A stretch of DNA of 64,000 nt from Sporosarcina beigongshangi (GCF_016820535.1 NZ_JADHDY010000020.1:1-64000); one strand, 5' to 3'. Shown: positions 43,310-52,847, counted from the stretch's first letter. Numbers and translations are program-made. The notes: generated by a model from the letters alone, not told the origin.

Positions 43310-43344
43310 CTTTGACTCCAATTTGGTTTGGTGTTGCGTTGAAT

Positions 43345-43371
43345 AGGGCCCATGCCCTTTTGGCGGGCCCT
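43345..43371 (-). other. Hairpin between glpD and glpF
   Basis: Arms 43345-43351 and 43365-43371 pair over 7 bp. No good T run follows. It could be a weak terminator or an mRNA-stability structure that lowers glpF-glpK expression relative to glpD. Confidence 0.4.
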
Positions 43372-43399
43372 CTTGAGCCCCCTATGCCCCCACGGGACC

Positions 43400-45175
43400 T
43401 TAGGCAATCAAGCTTTGGACCTGGACACCGTGGAAACGGGCCAGAATATCTTTGCTGTGGGCGATCTCGTCAGCCACGCGGGCTCCGTTCCAGCCCAGCT
43501 GCCCTGCCAGTGCGGCCGCGGTTTCGGCGAGCAGTTCGCTCGTGACCAGGCCGCGGAAGGCGAGCGAGGTGCGGCGGATCATGACGTCGATCAAGTGGCC
43601 GACCTGTTCGTTCTCCACCATGAAGGCCACTTCACGGTCGCTGAGTTCGCTGGTTGAGTTGAAGACGGTGTCCTTGCCGCGGCCCAGGTACTCGATGACG
43701 TCCGTGGCACGGGTGCCGTAGCGGGTCAGGAGGACCCCGGCGCGTGCAGCGTCCACCGATTCGCTGGTGTGCGACGCGATCCAGGACTCGATGCCGGCGT
43801 TGCTGGACGGGAAGTTGGCTCCGCCGCCGATCGGCAGTTTGGCGGTGGACGTCTTCCTCGGCGTGCCGACGATGGCCAGGACGTCGTTGGTCATGTGTTC
43901 GGCCAGGGCGCGGAACGTGGTCCACTTGCCGCCCACGAGGCTCAGCACGGGAACGACCTTGCCGCCGATGGTGCGGTCTGCGCGTTCGATCCGGTAGTCG
44001 CGGGAGACAAAGCCGGGTGCGGTCTCGTCGTGGCGCGGCAGCGGGCGGACGCCGGAGAAGCTGTACACGATCTCGTCGCGGGTGACGAGGATGTTGGGGA
44101 AGACGTGCCCCACGAGGTCGAAGAAGTAGTCAATCTCCGCCTCGGTGCACACCGCATCCTTGCTCATGTCAGCGTCGATGTCCGTGGTGCCGACCAGGAC
44201 GCGGTCGCCCATGGGGTAGATGAGCACGATGCGGCCGTCGGTGTGCTCGAAGAAGATTTCGCGGCCCTTGCAGGCTGCCAGCAGCTCGGGGTGGTCCAGG
44301 ACGATGTGCGAGCCCTTGGTGCCGCCCATGAAGCGGGTGGCCGCCCCCATGTCCGCATTTGTCATGTCCACCCAGGCTCCGGTGGTGTTGACGATGACGT
44401 CGGCCGTGAAGGTGAAGGTCTCGCCGGTGAGCTGGTCGGTGAGCTCAACGCCGTCGTCCGTGACAGCCGTCAGCGCAACATAGTTGGTGGCGCGCGCCTG
44501 CTCGACACCGGGTGCGGCGGCGCCGGCCTTCTCGCCGTCCTGCAGGACGTCCAGGGTGAGCCGTTCCGGGTTGTGGACCGAGGCGTCATAGTAGGTGGCC
44601 GCGTACTTGACGTTCGGGTGCAGCTGCGGCATTTCCGCCAGCGCCTTCTTGCGGCCCTTGAAGTCGTGGCGGGGAACCGTGCCGCCGTCTCGGGAGAAGG
44701 AATCGTACATGGTCAGGCCGGCCTTGATGAGGAACGCCCCGCGCTCCTGCGGCTTGCCCTGCTTGTGTGTCAGGAACCGGATGGGTGCGCTGAGGATGCC
44801 GGAGAAGGTACTGAAGATCGGGATCGTGGTCTGCAGCGGCTTGACATAGTGCGGCGCAATTTTCAGGAGGCCGTTGCGCTCAACAACGGATTCCTTGACG
44901 AGCCGGAACTCGCCGTTTTCAAGGTAGCGGATGCCGCCGTGGATCATGTGGGAGGATGCCCCGGAGGCGCCCTGGCAGTAGTCGCCGCGCTCCACGAGCG
45001 CCACGTCGACGCCCTGCAGGGCCAGGTCGCGGAAGGTGCCGACGCCGTTGATGCCGCCGCCGACAATCAGGACCTTGGCGTGCGGGCGATCCTTGAGGGC
45101 TGCAACCTGCCGGCGGGCCAGGGGCTGCTCGCCGGTTGAGTCCTGGTTTTTGTCTGCCTTGCCTAAGATGCCCAC
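43400..45175 (-). CDS. glpD: Glycerol-3-phosphate dehydrogenase (respiratory, GlpD)
   Basis: GlpD oxidises glycerol-3-phosphate to dihydroxyacetone phosphate and feeds electrons to quinones at the membrane. The FAD motif VLIVGGGINGVGT is near the N-terminus, and the active region GDYCQGASGASSHMIHGGIRYLENG follows. I prefer the GTG at 45175, with GAGG 5 nt upstream (591 aa). An ATG at 45226 would overlap the promoter. The C-terminal DAO_C-type domain is present (about 435-565). glpF and glpK follow on the same strand. Confidence 0.95.
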   Translation of the reverse strand: MGILGKADKNQDSTGEQPLARRQVAALKDRPHAKVLIVGGGINGVGTFRDLALQGVDVALVERGDYCQGASGASSHMIHGGIRYLENGEFRLVKESVVERNGLLKIAPHYVKPLQTTIPIFSTFSGILSAPIRFLTHKQGKPQERGAFLIKAGLTMYDSFSRDGGTVPRHDFKGRKKALAEMPQLHPNVKYAATYYDASVHNPERLTLDVLQDGEKAGAAAPGVEQARATNYVALTAVTDDGVELTDQLTGETFTFTADVIVNTTGAWVDMTNADMGAATRFMGGTKGSHIVLDHPELLAACKGREIFFEHTDGRIVLIYPMGDRVLVGTTDIDADMSKDAVCTEAEIDYFFDLVGHVFPNILVTRDEIVYSFSGVRPLPRHDETAPGFVSRDYRIERADRTIGGKVVPVLSLVGGKWTTFRALAEHMTNDVLAIVGTPRKTSTAKLPIGGGANFPSSNAGIESWIASHTSESVDAARAGVLLTRYGTRATDVIEYLGRGKDTVFNSTSELSDREVAFMVENEQVGHLIDVMIRRTSLAFRGLVTSELLAETAAALAGQLGWNGARVADEIAHSKDILARFHGVQVQSLIA

Positions 45176-45226
45176 ATCGACCTCACTTGCGTCACGTTCC
45201 GCGGCGCCTTGTGCGCCTCTTCCCAT

Positions 45227-45294
45227 TATTGTTTGAATAGACGGAAAATATAGTCAACCGGAATGCACAAACGTGCAGAAAGGCGTTGCTTCTC
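45227..45294. promoter_or_regulatory. Divergent promoter region, glpD / SorC regulator
   Basis: The intergenic region contains TTGACT on the minus strand (45252-45257), a good -35 for glpD. On the plus strand TATAGT (45249-45254) is a good -10 for the regulator gene. The two overlap, so regulator and glycerol genes probably share control. An imperfect inverted repeat flanks this (TTGAATA / TATAGTCAA). Confidence 0.5.
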
Positions 45295-46305
45295 ATGCCA
45301 TCGAAACGAATTAAGCAGCAGGATGCGCTTCGCGCTGCACAAATGTACTACTTGCAGGACCAAACCATGGATGCAATTGCCAGGGAATTGCGCACGTCCC
45401 GCTCAACTGTTTCCCGCCTGTTGTCCATGGCGCGGGAGACGGGCCTGGTGCAGATCCAGATCAAGACGCCGGCGGACCGCGCACCGGAACTGGAGAGGGT
45501 CATCCGCCGGCGCTACAAAGTGGAGGTCCACGTGGTTCCGGTGTCGGACATGCTCAGCGAGGTGGAGGTGCTGGAACGGGTCAGCATGCAGGCTGCCCGG
45601 ACCATCGGCCCGCTGGTGGACTCAAACGCGGTGGTGGGTGTGGCCTGGGGCTCCACCGTCAGCACTGTCAGCCGCCACCTCACGAGGAAGACCACGCACG
45701 GCACCACGATCGTCCAGCTCAACGGCGCCGGCAACACGCAAACCTCGGGCATCACCTATGCCTCGGAAATCATCCGGCGCTTCGGCACCGCCTACGGGGC
45801 GAAGGTGGAACAGTTCCCCGTCCCTGCCTTCTTTGACCGGACAGAAACCAAGGCCATGATGTGGCAGGAGCGCAGCGTCCGGCGCATCCTTGACCTGCAG
45901 GACCGCATGACCATCGCCATTTTCGGGGTGGGCTCCATGGATGCCGACATTCCCAGCCACGTCTACAGCGGCGGCTACCTTGACTCCACCGACCTCGAGG
46001 CGCTTGAGGCCAGCGGCGTCGCGGGTGACGTGGCCACGGTATTCTTCCGATCCGACGGCAGCGACGACGGCATCGTGCTCAACCAACGCACCAGCGGACC
46101 CAGCCTGGACAGCCTGCGCAAGGTCCGGCGTCGGATCTGCGTGGTCTCCGGCAGCAAGAAGATCACCGGGCTGCGCGGCGCGCTGGCAGCCGGGCTCGCC
46201 ACGGACCTCATCCTCGACGAGACCACCGCCCGTGAACTGGTGGAGCAGGACAGCGCCGCCACGGACCCGATCTTCGGCTTCCTCCACGGGCTGGACGGCT
46301 CCTGA
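45295..46305 (+). CDS. SorC/DeoR-family sugar-binding transcriptional regulator
   Basis: This regulator (336 aa from the ATG at 45295, with AGAAAGG upstream) has an N-terminal helix-turn-helix: YYLQDQTMDAIARELRTSRS (about 18-37) with TVSRLLSMARETGLV after it. The C-terminal effector domain (about 60-330) is of the sugar-phosphate-binding SorC type, with SNAVVGVAWGSTVS and AIFGVGSMDADIPS. It is divergent from glpD, so control of the glycerol genes by a phosphorylated sugar or glycerol-3-phosphate is likely, but this is inferred from position. Classical GlpR belongs to the DeoR family instead. Confidence 0.9.
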   Translation: MPSKRIKQQDALRAAQMYYLQDQTMDAIARELRTSRSTVSRLLSMARETGLVQIQIKTPADRAPELERVIRRRYKVEVHVVPVSDMLSEVEVLERVSMQAARTIGPLVDSNAVVGVAWGSTVSTVSRHLTRKTTHGTTIVQLNGAGNTQTSGITYASEIIRRFGTAYGAKVEQFPVPAFFDRTETKAMMWQERSVRRILDLQDRMTIAIFGVGSMDADIPSHVYSGGYLDSTDLEALEASGVAGDVATVFFRSDGSDDGIVLNQRTSGPSLDSLRKVRRRICVVSGSKKITGLRGALAAGLATDLILDETTARELVEQDSAATDPIFGFLHGLDGS

Positions 46306-46310
46306 AACGG

Positions 46311-46316
46311 TAAGGT
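46311..46316 (+). promoter_or_regulatory. -10 box, leaderless AKR-hydrolase-GT operon
   Basis: TAAGGT is followed after 7 nt by the ATG at 46324. The intervening CGAGGGT could also be a ribosome-binding site, so this case is less certain than the others. Confidence 0.45.
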
Positions 46317-46323
46317 CGAGGGT

Positions 46324-47157
46324 ATGCAACGCTCCCCCAAACACACATTGAACAACGGCGTGGCCATTGACGCACTCGGCTACGGCGTCTACAAGGTCCC
46401 CGCGGACGACTGTGCGGCACTGGTCTCCACGGCCATCGACGCCGGCTACCGCACGGTCGACACGGCCGCCCTGTACGCCAACGAGGAGGGCGTGGGTGCT
46501 GCGGTCCGCGGCGCCGTGGCCGCCGGCACCCCTCGGGAGGAACTGTTCGTCACCTCCAAGGTGTGGAACACAGAGCAGGGCTACGACTCCACCCTGGCAG
46601 CCTTTGACGCGAGCATGGAGAAGCTGGGGCTGGACTACCTCGACCTCTACCTCATCCACTGGCCCTGCCCAGAACGCGAACTCTTCATCCCCACGTACAA
46701 GGCCATGGAATCCCTGTACCACGGGGGCCGGGTGCGGGCCATCGGCGTAAGCAACTTCGAGCCCGAGCACCTGCACCGCCTCCTTGACGCCGTGGACGTG
46801 GTGCCCGCCGTCAACCAGGTTGAGCTGCACCCGTGGCTGGCGCAGGTGGAACTGCGCCAGCTGCATGCCTCGCTGGGCATCGCCACCCAGGCCTGGAGCC
46901 CGCTGGCCCGCGGCGCCATTTTCACCGACCCGGTCCTGCTGTCCGTGGCCACCGAGCTGGGCCGGTCCGTGGCCCAGGTGGTGCTGCGCTGGCATGTGCA
47001 GTCCAGCCATTTGGTCATTCCCAAGGCCAGCTCGGCAACCCGCATCGCCGAGAACCTGAATGTGTTTGACTTCGCCCTCAGCGACACCCAGATGGCGGCG
47101 GTTGACTCCCTGGACCGCGGGCAGCGGTCCGGCTCGCACCCCAACCAGGTCAACTAG
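46324..47157 (+). CDS. Aldo/keto reductase (2,5-diketogluconate reductase-like)
   Basis: This NADPH-dependent reductase (277 aa) belongs to the AKR5/AKR1 branch. Catalytic residues are visible: Asp and Tyr in TVDTAALYANEEGVG (about 41-56), Lys in VTSKVWN (about 78-84), His in LIHWPCP (about 107-113). NADP contacts include GVSNFEPEHL and IPKASSATRIAENL. It starts an operon: the next gene begins 2 nt after its stop. The substrate is unknown. Confidence 0.92.
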   Translation: MQRSPKHTLNNGVAIDALGYGVYKVPADDCAALVSTAIDAGYRTVDTAALYANEEGVGAAVRGAVAAGTPREELFVTSKVWNTEQGYDSTLAAFDASMEKLGLDYLDLYLIHWPCPERELFIPTYKAMESLYHGGRVRAIGVSNFEPEHLHRLLDAVDVVPAVNQVELHPWLAQVELRQLHASLGIATQAWSPLARGAIFTDPVLLSVATELGRSVAQVVLRWHVQSSHLVIPKASSATRIAENLNVFDFALSDTQMAAVDSLDRGQRSGSHPNQVN

Positions 47158-47159
47158 CC

Positions 47160-48119
47160 GTGGCCCTGAGGTTCCTGCCCTCCAAGAAGGGTTCGACGGC
47201 GCCCGGCCCGCCCATCGCCGTGGACCTGGCGGACCGGGAAAGCGCCCACGTGCTGGATGTGGCTGGCACGCCGGTCCACTATTGGGACTACGCGCCCGCC
47301 AACCCCACTCCGGGGCACCGCACGATCGTCATGGTCCACGGCTTCCGCGGCGACCACCACGGCCTGGAGCGGGTGGTGGAGCTGCTGCCCGAACACCGCA
47401 TCATCATGGCCGACCTCCCCGGTTTCGGCGCCTCCCCCGCCTTTGCACCGGACGCCCACGGGACGGGCCGGCACGACGTGCCTGGCTACGGTGCCTTCCT
47501 CGGCAGCTTCCTGGACGCGTTGGGGCTGGGCCCGGACACGGTCCTGCTGGGCCACTCCTTCGGCTCGATCGTGGCCAGCCACTTCGTGGCCGCCAACCCG
47601 GGGCGCGTCTTCCCGCTCGTCCTGGTCAACCCCATCGCCTCCCCGGCGTTGGAGGGCCCCAAGGGGGTCATGACCAAGCTGGCCGTGTTCTATTACTGGG
47701 CGTCGGCCAAGCTGCCGGCCGCCCTGGGCAATTCGCTGCTGCGCAGCAAGCTCATAGTCCACGTCATGAGCGTGACGATGGCGAAGACACGCGACAAGGC
47801 GCTCCTGGCCTTCATCCACGGCCAGCATCATGCCTATTTCAGCGGCTTCGCCGACCGGGACATGCTGCTGGAATCCTTCCAGGCCTCCGTCAGCGGCACG
47901 GTCCGGGAGGTCGCTGCGCAGCTGGCGTGCCCGACCCTGCTGGTTGCCGGGTCCGAGGACGAGATTGCCACGCTTCCCAACCAGCACAAATTGCTTGAAC
48001 TGCTGCCCGACGGCGAACTGGTGGTGATCGACGGCGTGGGCCACCTGATCCACTATGAGACGCCGGAACCCGCTGCCGCGGCCATCACCAACTTCCTGGA
48101 AAGGCACCCCGCCCCGTGA
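47160..48119 (+). CDS. Alpha/beta hydrolase
   Basis: The 319-residue protein starts at GTG, 2 nt after the aldo/keto reductase. It has MVHGFRGDHHGLE (oxyanion region), the nucleophile elbow LLGHSFGSIVASHFV (Ser about 137), the acid in VAGSEDEIA and the His in GVGHLIHYETPEPAA. No signal peptide is seen. The stop overlaps the glycosyltransferase start by 4 nt. The substrate cannot be inferred. Confidence 0.88.
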   Translation: MALRFLPSKKGSTAPGPPIAVDLADRESAHVLDVAGTPVHYWDYAPANPTPGHRTIVMVHGFRGDHHGLERVVELLPEHRIIMADLPGFGASPAFAPDAHGTGRHDVPGYGAFLGSFLDALGLGPDTVLLGHSFGSIVASHFVAANPGRVFPLVLVNPIASPALEGPKGVMTKLAVFYYWASAKLPAALGNSLLRSKLIVHVMSVTMAKTRDKALLAFIHGQHHAYFSGFADRDMLLESFQASVSGTVREVAAQLACPTLLVAGSEDEIATLPNQHKLLELLPDGELVVIDGVGHLIHYETPEPAAAAITNFLERHPAP

Positions 48120-49246
48120 CCCAGCCCGTCCCCCCGCAGCAGCCCTCCCCCGTCCGAGCACCAACCGGCACCCGGCCCCGGATCGTCATGGACGCCAGGT
48201 TCACCCGTCTGGACCACCACGACGGCATCAGCCGCTACGGCGCAAGCCTCATGGCCGCCGTCGCCCCCCATGCCGAGGTGACCATGCTCATCCATGACGA
48301 ACGCCAGCTGGCACTGCTCCCGGACCTGCCTTGGGTGAAGGTCAACTCCCCTCTCTCCCCCATGGAGCTGTTCGTGGCCCGGCACGTGAACAAGCTGGGC
48401 GCCGACCTGGTGTTCTGCCCCATGCAGACCATGGGCAGCTGGGGACGGAAATACCCGCTCGTCCTGACCCTGCACGACCTGATCTACTACGAACACCCGG
48501 CTCCCCCCGGTTTCCTGCCGGCTCCCGTGAGGGTGCTGTGGCGGCTCTACCACAAGGCCTACTGGCCGCAGCGGCTGCTGCTCAACCGGGCCAACGTGGT
48601 CGCGACGATCAGCAACACCACCCTGGCGCTGATGCGCAGCCACCGGCTGACGAAGCGGCCCATCCAGATCATCGGCAACGCCCCCCAGGGCGAACGCGCA
48701 CCCCGTGACCCTGCCGTGGCGCCGGAGAAGTCGCTGGCGTACATGGGCTCTTTCATGCCGTACAAGAACGTGGAGACCTTGGTCCGGGGCATGGCGGGCC
48801 TGCCTGATTTCACGCTGCACCTGCTGAGCCGCATCTCCCCGGAGCGCCGCGCGGAACTTGAGGCGATCGTGCCAGCCGGCGCGTCGGTGGTGTTCCACAA
48901 CGGCGTCAGCGATGCCGAGTACGACGAACTTCTGCTGCGCACCACGGCCCTCGTGACGTTGTCGAAGGCCGAAGGCTACGGGCTGCCCCTGGTCGAGGCA
49001 ATGGCGCTGGGCACCCCCGTGGTGGTTGCCGACACCGACATCTTCCGGGAAGTGGGCGGCACGGCAGCGCACTATGTGCCGGCCGATTCGCCGTCGGACT
49101 TTGCCGCGGCCGTGCTGGCACTGGCGGAGCCGGGGCAGTGGGCCGCGAGCTCCATGGCGTCCGTGGCCCAGGCCGCCACGTTCAGCTGGGACGCCTCCGC
49201 GAGGGAGCTGCTGGCGATCGCGGAAGAGCTGCGCGGCCGGCCATGA
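48116..49246 (+). CDS. Glycosyltransferase family 4 (GT-B)
   Basis: This 376-residue transferase has a GT4-like GT-B fold. The N-terminal half begins IVMDARFTRLDHHDGISRYG, the acceptor domain. The donor-site signature is AEGYGLPLVEAMALGTPVV (about 282-300), with the Glu pair that contacts the nucleotide sugar. It starts at GTG overlapping the hydrolase stop, and its own stop overlaps the next gene. The reaction is probably sugar transfer onto a lipid or wall polymer, but donor and acceptor are unknown. Confidence 0.9.
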   Translation: MTQPVPPQQPSPVRAPTGTRPRIVMDARFTRLDHHDGISRYGASLMAAVAPHAEVTMLIHDERQLALLPDLPWVKVNSPLSPMELFVARHVNKLGADLVFCPMQTMGSWGRKYPLVLTLHDLIYYEHPAPPGFLPAPVRVLWRLYHKAYWPQRLLLNRANVVATISNTTLALMRSHRLTKRPIQIIGNAPQGERAPRDPAVAPEKSLAYMGSFMPYKNVETLVRGMAGLPDFTLHLLSRISPERRAELEAIVPAGASVVFHNGVSDAEYDELLLRTTALVTLSKAEGYGLPLVEAMALGTPVVVADTDIFREVGGTAAHYVPADSPSDFAAAVLALAEPGQWAASSMASVAQAATFSWDASARELLAIAEELRGRP

Positions 49247-51714
49247 CGCTTCCGTTGGTTCGCGCGCGGAAGAAACCCCGCTTTGGCTTGCCGTGGCTGG
49301 CCATTTTGTTGGGCATCGGCACCCTGATGTTTGCGTTCCAAGGCTGGCAGGTGCTCACGGCAAAGCCCGGGGCCCAACTGGAGATCGTGGTCGAGGGTCA
49401 GCAACCTTTGAACATTTCCCAAGCAACCGTCGAAGCCGCCGTGGGCGGAACAGTCAAGACCTGGAAGCCGCTGCGCATGATCGTCACCCCGCGGCTGCTG
49501 GCCCTGGCCGAGAAGCAGGGCATTGAGGATCCCGGGGCGGACATCATCCTGTCCACGGCCATTGTCGACGCGCCCCGCACCAGCAGCGGGGACCGCAGGT
49601 TCAAGGGAGCGGGTGTTTATCCGGCGGACGGACAGAAGGGCAGCAGCAGCCTCGGCCTTGCAATCCACGGCGCCTACATGGACAACGTGGGCCTTGGCCA
49701 TGGCCCCAAGGCAGTGGCGGCCGCAGCACAACGAGCGGTCGACGTCATTGACCGGGGCCCCGTCCAGTCGCCGCTGCTGTGGCTCACCGGGACTGTGATC
49801 GGACTTTCACTGACCATCCTTGCACTGGGCTTCTCCCTGTCACGGCGGAAACGGCGCGAAACAGTGTACCGGCGGCTGACGGCGGCGCAGCGGAAACTTG
49901 CCGGAGTGGTCCTTGAACTCGGCGCCCTGGAGGTCACCTACCGGACCACGCCCGAGGACAGGCGAACTGCCGGACTAGACGCTTCCTGGAAAGCGGTCCG
50001 CGACTCCTCGCTGTCCCTGGCCCGGATCGAGGATGCCGCCATGGAAGCCGTGTACGGTGCCAAGACTGCACTGGCGCCCACGACTGAAGCGTTGGTGAAA
50101 CGCCTGGAGGAAGACACCCGGCATCTCGTGTCCCAGGCAGATGCGCTGGTGGGCGCCGGCGCGGTGCTGGGAAAGCTGCAGGCAGGGCAGGGCGTCCTGG
50201 ACAAGGTGGCGGCTCCCATGACCTTGGCTGCGCGGGAACTGCTGGCCAGGCTTGCCACCCGGCCTCCCGGCATCGTATCGGACAAACGGGTGCGCAAGAC
50301 CACGGATGCCTTGGAATCGCTGCTCGGCATACTCGCTGCCGACCAGGGCAGCCGTGCCTCGCTTCGGGCCTGGCGTACCGCCGAATTTAAGCTGGAACGG
50401 AGTGTACGGGCCATCAACTACTCACTGCGCAGCCACAGCGGTGCCCGTGTCACCCCGGATGCCATCACCATCGAGACGCTGGCAGAACTTCGCGCGGGCC
50501 TGGGTCTCTCCCCCACTGGCTCGCACCGAACCCTGACGGCCCTCAACGAAGCCAACGCGGCCGCCCATGCACTGCTCGGTCCGCTGGCCGGCACGGTTGA
50601 ATCCTCAAAGTCACCTATCACTGAGATCAGCCGGAAAGTCCACCTGCCCAGGCCGAGCGCCCGTGCCACCTGGATCCTTGCATGCGTCGCGATGGCCGTG
50701 ACCGGGATGATCACGAGTGCCGTGTTCGTTGGAAACGTGCCGACAGACCACAGCTACAAACTCACGGGCAACATGCCCCTGCACTCATTGACAGTGGATG
50801 GTGATGCCGGCGGCATCGATGTTTCCCGGATCCAGCGTTATGCCGGAGACAGGTTCACCCGCGATTTGGACGTCACCGTGGCCGTGCGCAGTGCATCAGA
50901 CTACCTGGGCATCGCTCCGGAGCCGCTTGACGACAGTCACGGCTTTGTCCGCGGCCATGGTCCCCAGGTTCTGCTCGATGCCTTGTGGCGGGTCAAGGCG
51001 GAGTTCCCCGCCCTGCTGGAGCCCTCGACGGGAGAGCTGCTCGAGAACCAGGTGATCATACCCCTCTGGACCTTGGGCGACGACGCAGCCTCAGTTCCCA
51101 CAACACTGGCTGGCCCTGTGTCAGTCGGCGAATCCAGCAGCCTGGACTATTCCACGTGGGACTTCAGCGGCTACCATTTCGACTCCAGTTTCGACTACAC
51201 CGTTGCCTCGGCAGTGAAAGGCGTCGGCCGTCTGGTCCAAGACAACGACCAGGTCAAGCCCACAGTCAACCCGCTGCTGCTGTTTGTACTCCTGGCGCTG
51301 GCTGTATTCCTGGGCGCGCTGGCACTGGCCATGGTGGGCAGTTACGGCGGTGCGGTCTCTATGGCGCTGGGCCGGTTCGGCCGCAATGCCGACACCCTCC
51401 GTCAACTGCGGGGGCAGCTGAACAACCTTGCCCTGGGGCTGGACGATTCCAGGATCAACGCGGTGGCCATGCTGGGCAAGGGCCCGTCAGCCCCTTCGGC
51501 CGAGTCTGACCAGCGCATCTATGAAAGTGCCCTGGCCATGGCCTGGCGCATCGCCGACGACCTGGCAGCCCGTCCCCTCTCGCAGCGCCTTTCAGCCGCG
51601 TACGTGGCCGACGTGGGGAGGCTTGAACAGCTCGTTGCCGCCTTGATGATTCGCGACGGCGACGTCCAGCGGCGAACCCGGAAACTGCTGGAAGCCGCAT
51701 TGGGCCGCACTTAA
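49243..51714 (+). CDS. Unrecognised four-helix membrane protein (823 aa)
   Basis: I do not recognise this protein. From the ATG at 49243, overlapping the glycosyltransferase stop, it is 823 residues. Four membrane helices lie at about 16-35, 176-200, 475-497 and 677-700. Basic residues (RARKKPR at 7-13; RRKRR after helix 2) put the N-terminus inside. Two large extracytoplasmic loops result (36-175 and 498-676). The cytoplasmic part 201-474 is largely helical, and the C-terminus (701-823) is also inside and helical. I see no enzyme motif. The last position in a coupled operon with a glycosyltransferase suggests a cell-envelope role. A remote link to TPM or DUF5129 proteins is possible but not claimed. 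Confidence 0.7.
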   Translation: MTLPLVRARKKPRFGLPWLAILLGIGTLMFAFQGWQVLTAKPGAQLEIVVEGQQPLNISQATVEAAVGGTVKTWKPLRMIVTPRLLALAEKQGIEDPGADIILSTAIVDAPRTSSGDRRFKGAGVYPADGQKGSSSLGLAIHGAYMDNVGLGHGPKAVAAAAQRAVDVIDRGPVQSPLLWLTGTVIGLSLTILALGFSLSRRKRRETVYRRLTAAQRKLAGVVLELGALEVTYRTTPEDRRTAGLDASWKAVRDSSLSLARIEDAAMEAVYGAKTALAPTTEALVKRLEEDTRHLVSQADALVGAGAVLGKLQAGQGVLDKVAAPMTLAARELLARLATRPPGIVSDKRVRKTTDALESLLGILAADQGSRASLRAWRTAEFKLERSVRAINYSLRSHSGARVTPDAITIETLAELRAGLGLSPTGSHRTLTALNEANAAAHALLGPLAGTVESSKSPITEISRKVHLPRPSARATWILACVAMAVTGMITSAVFVGNVPTDHSYKLTGNMPLHSLTVDGDAGGIDVSRIQRYAGDRFTRDLDVTVAVRSASDYLGIAPEPLDDSHGFVRGHGPQVLLDALWRVKAEFPALLEPSTGELLENQVIIPLWTLGDDAASVPTTLAGPVSVGESSSLDYSTWDFSGYHFDSSFDYTVASAVKGVGRLVQDNDQVKPTVNPLLLFVLLALAVFLGALALAMVGSYGGAVSMALGRFGRNADTLRQLRGQLNNLALGLDDSRINAVAMLGKGPSAPSAESDQRIYESALAMAWRIADDLAARPLSQRLSAAYVADVGRLEQLVAALMIRDGDVQRRTRKLLEAALGRT

Positions 51715-51852
51715 CCGAGGTTGCGCTTCCAGTGGCCCTGGAGGTATGTAGTGAGGAGGTGCTCCAGCGGGCTGGCGAAGTCTGCCGGATCGGAACGCGT
51801 GTCGGTGGGCGCCTGTGGTGCTCAGCGCTGTGGCCAATCGCTTCTTCAACCG

Positions 51853-52847
51853 CTACGGGTACGCCGGGCGCTGGGGCTCGATGCAATCGGGCGCCCTGTA
51901 CGTCCAGGACGGTGAGACCCACCCAACCCTGCCATCACCACCCAGCCTGGGCGTCCAGCCGCGCAGACGCAGCCCAGTCCTCCATGGCTCCGCCCACCGG
52001 CGCAGATTGCCCTTGCGGTCCTTGCCATCAGCGAAGTGCTTGAGCCCATGGTGTGTCCGGCAGGCTGGCAACAGGTTCGCCATGATGCTCTTGCCACCGG
52101 AATCGAAACTCTGAACATGATCCAAATCCGTTTCCAACTCAGGATTCGTGCAGTTGAGAAAATAGCAGCCACCGGCCAGAGCCTGCAGCACCGACCGCTC
52201 TGCGTCCCGCAACGTGTACCGCTCCGGCTCCAACGGTAACGCCGCCCCCGTCACCGGATCCGTCAACACCCGCAAAAAACGTGCTCGACCCCGCCATCAA
52301 TTTCCTGGCAATACCCAACGGCACCGGCCCGGCCGTAACAGCATCAAGTTCAGCCGGTTCATCCGTGATACCCAGGAATCCTCAGCAGTCCCATCAACCG
52401 CACCATCGGCCGCAGCCCTGCCGGTGGGGATGTCGCTTGCAGATGCCCCACGGGCGGGAGTGCCACCTGCCGTTTCTGCCGTTTCCACGGTCCCTTCACC
52501 AGCCCCGTCGATTCACCGCCCGGGTTCGTGCCGAAGAGCACAATGATCCCCTCGATCGGAATGTTAGATCTGTCAGCATCCTGGAGCTGCAACCTTTCCT
52601 GCGATTCGGGCGCAGCCGTGCCGCCACCAGGCGCGAGTTCCACCGCTGCCGCATCCAAAATTCCCGGCAGTAGGGGACCGCCCGGGTCCCCTGTGGTGAG
52701 CTGATGGCCTGCGTCCGGCGTGCTTCCCGTGAATTCCGCCTGTGGGTGACCGCCCCGGCCGGGGCCGGTGTCTGGCGACGCGTGCGCCCACGGCGGTTCC
52801 TCATCCACAAGCATCACCCCGAACGCGGAATACTCCCCAAAGGGCAC
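51853..52847 (-). pseudogene. Decayed DUF222/HNH endonuclease gene
   Basis: The C-terminal half of a DUF222-HNH endonuclease is readable on the minus strand. Upstream of 52375 the frame reads RPMVRLMGLLRI. After a one-base shift near 52375 it reads GITDEPAELD and PLGIARKLMAGSSTF. After a second shift in an A6/T6 tract at 52274-52279 it reads RVLTDPVTGA and then the HNH motif with DLDHVQSFD and CRTHHGLKH (51853-52275). No intact N-terminal DUF222 domain is seen, so it is also truncated. HNH genes of this family are abundant in Arthrobacter and often mobile or decayed. Confidence 0.8.

Noticed and set aside
49243-51714. TPM or DUF5129 annotation for the large membrane protein
   Set aside because: The topology is loosely similar, but no convincing signature could be seen. 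Left unnamed.
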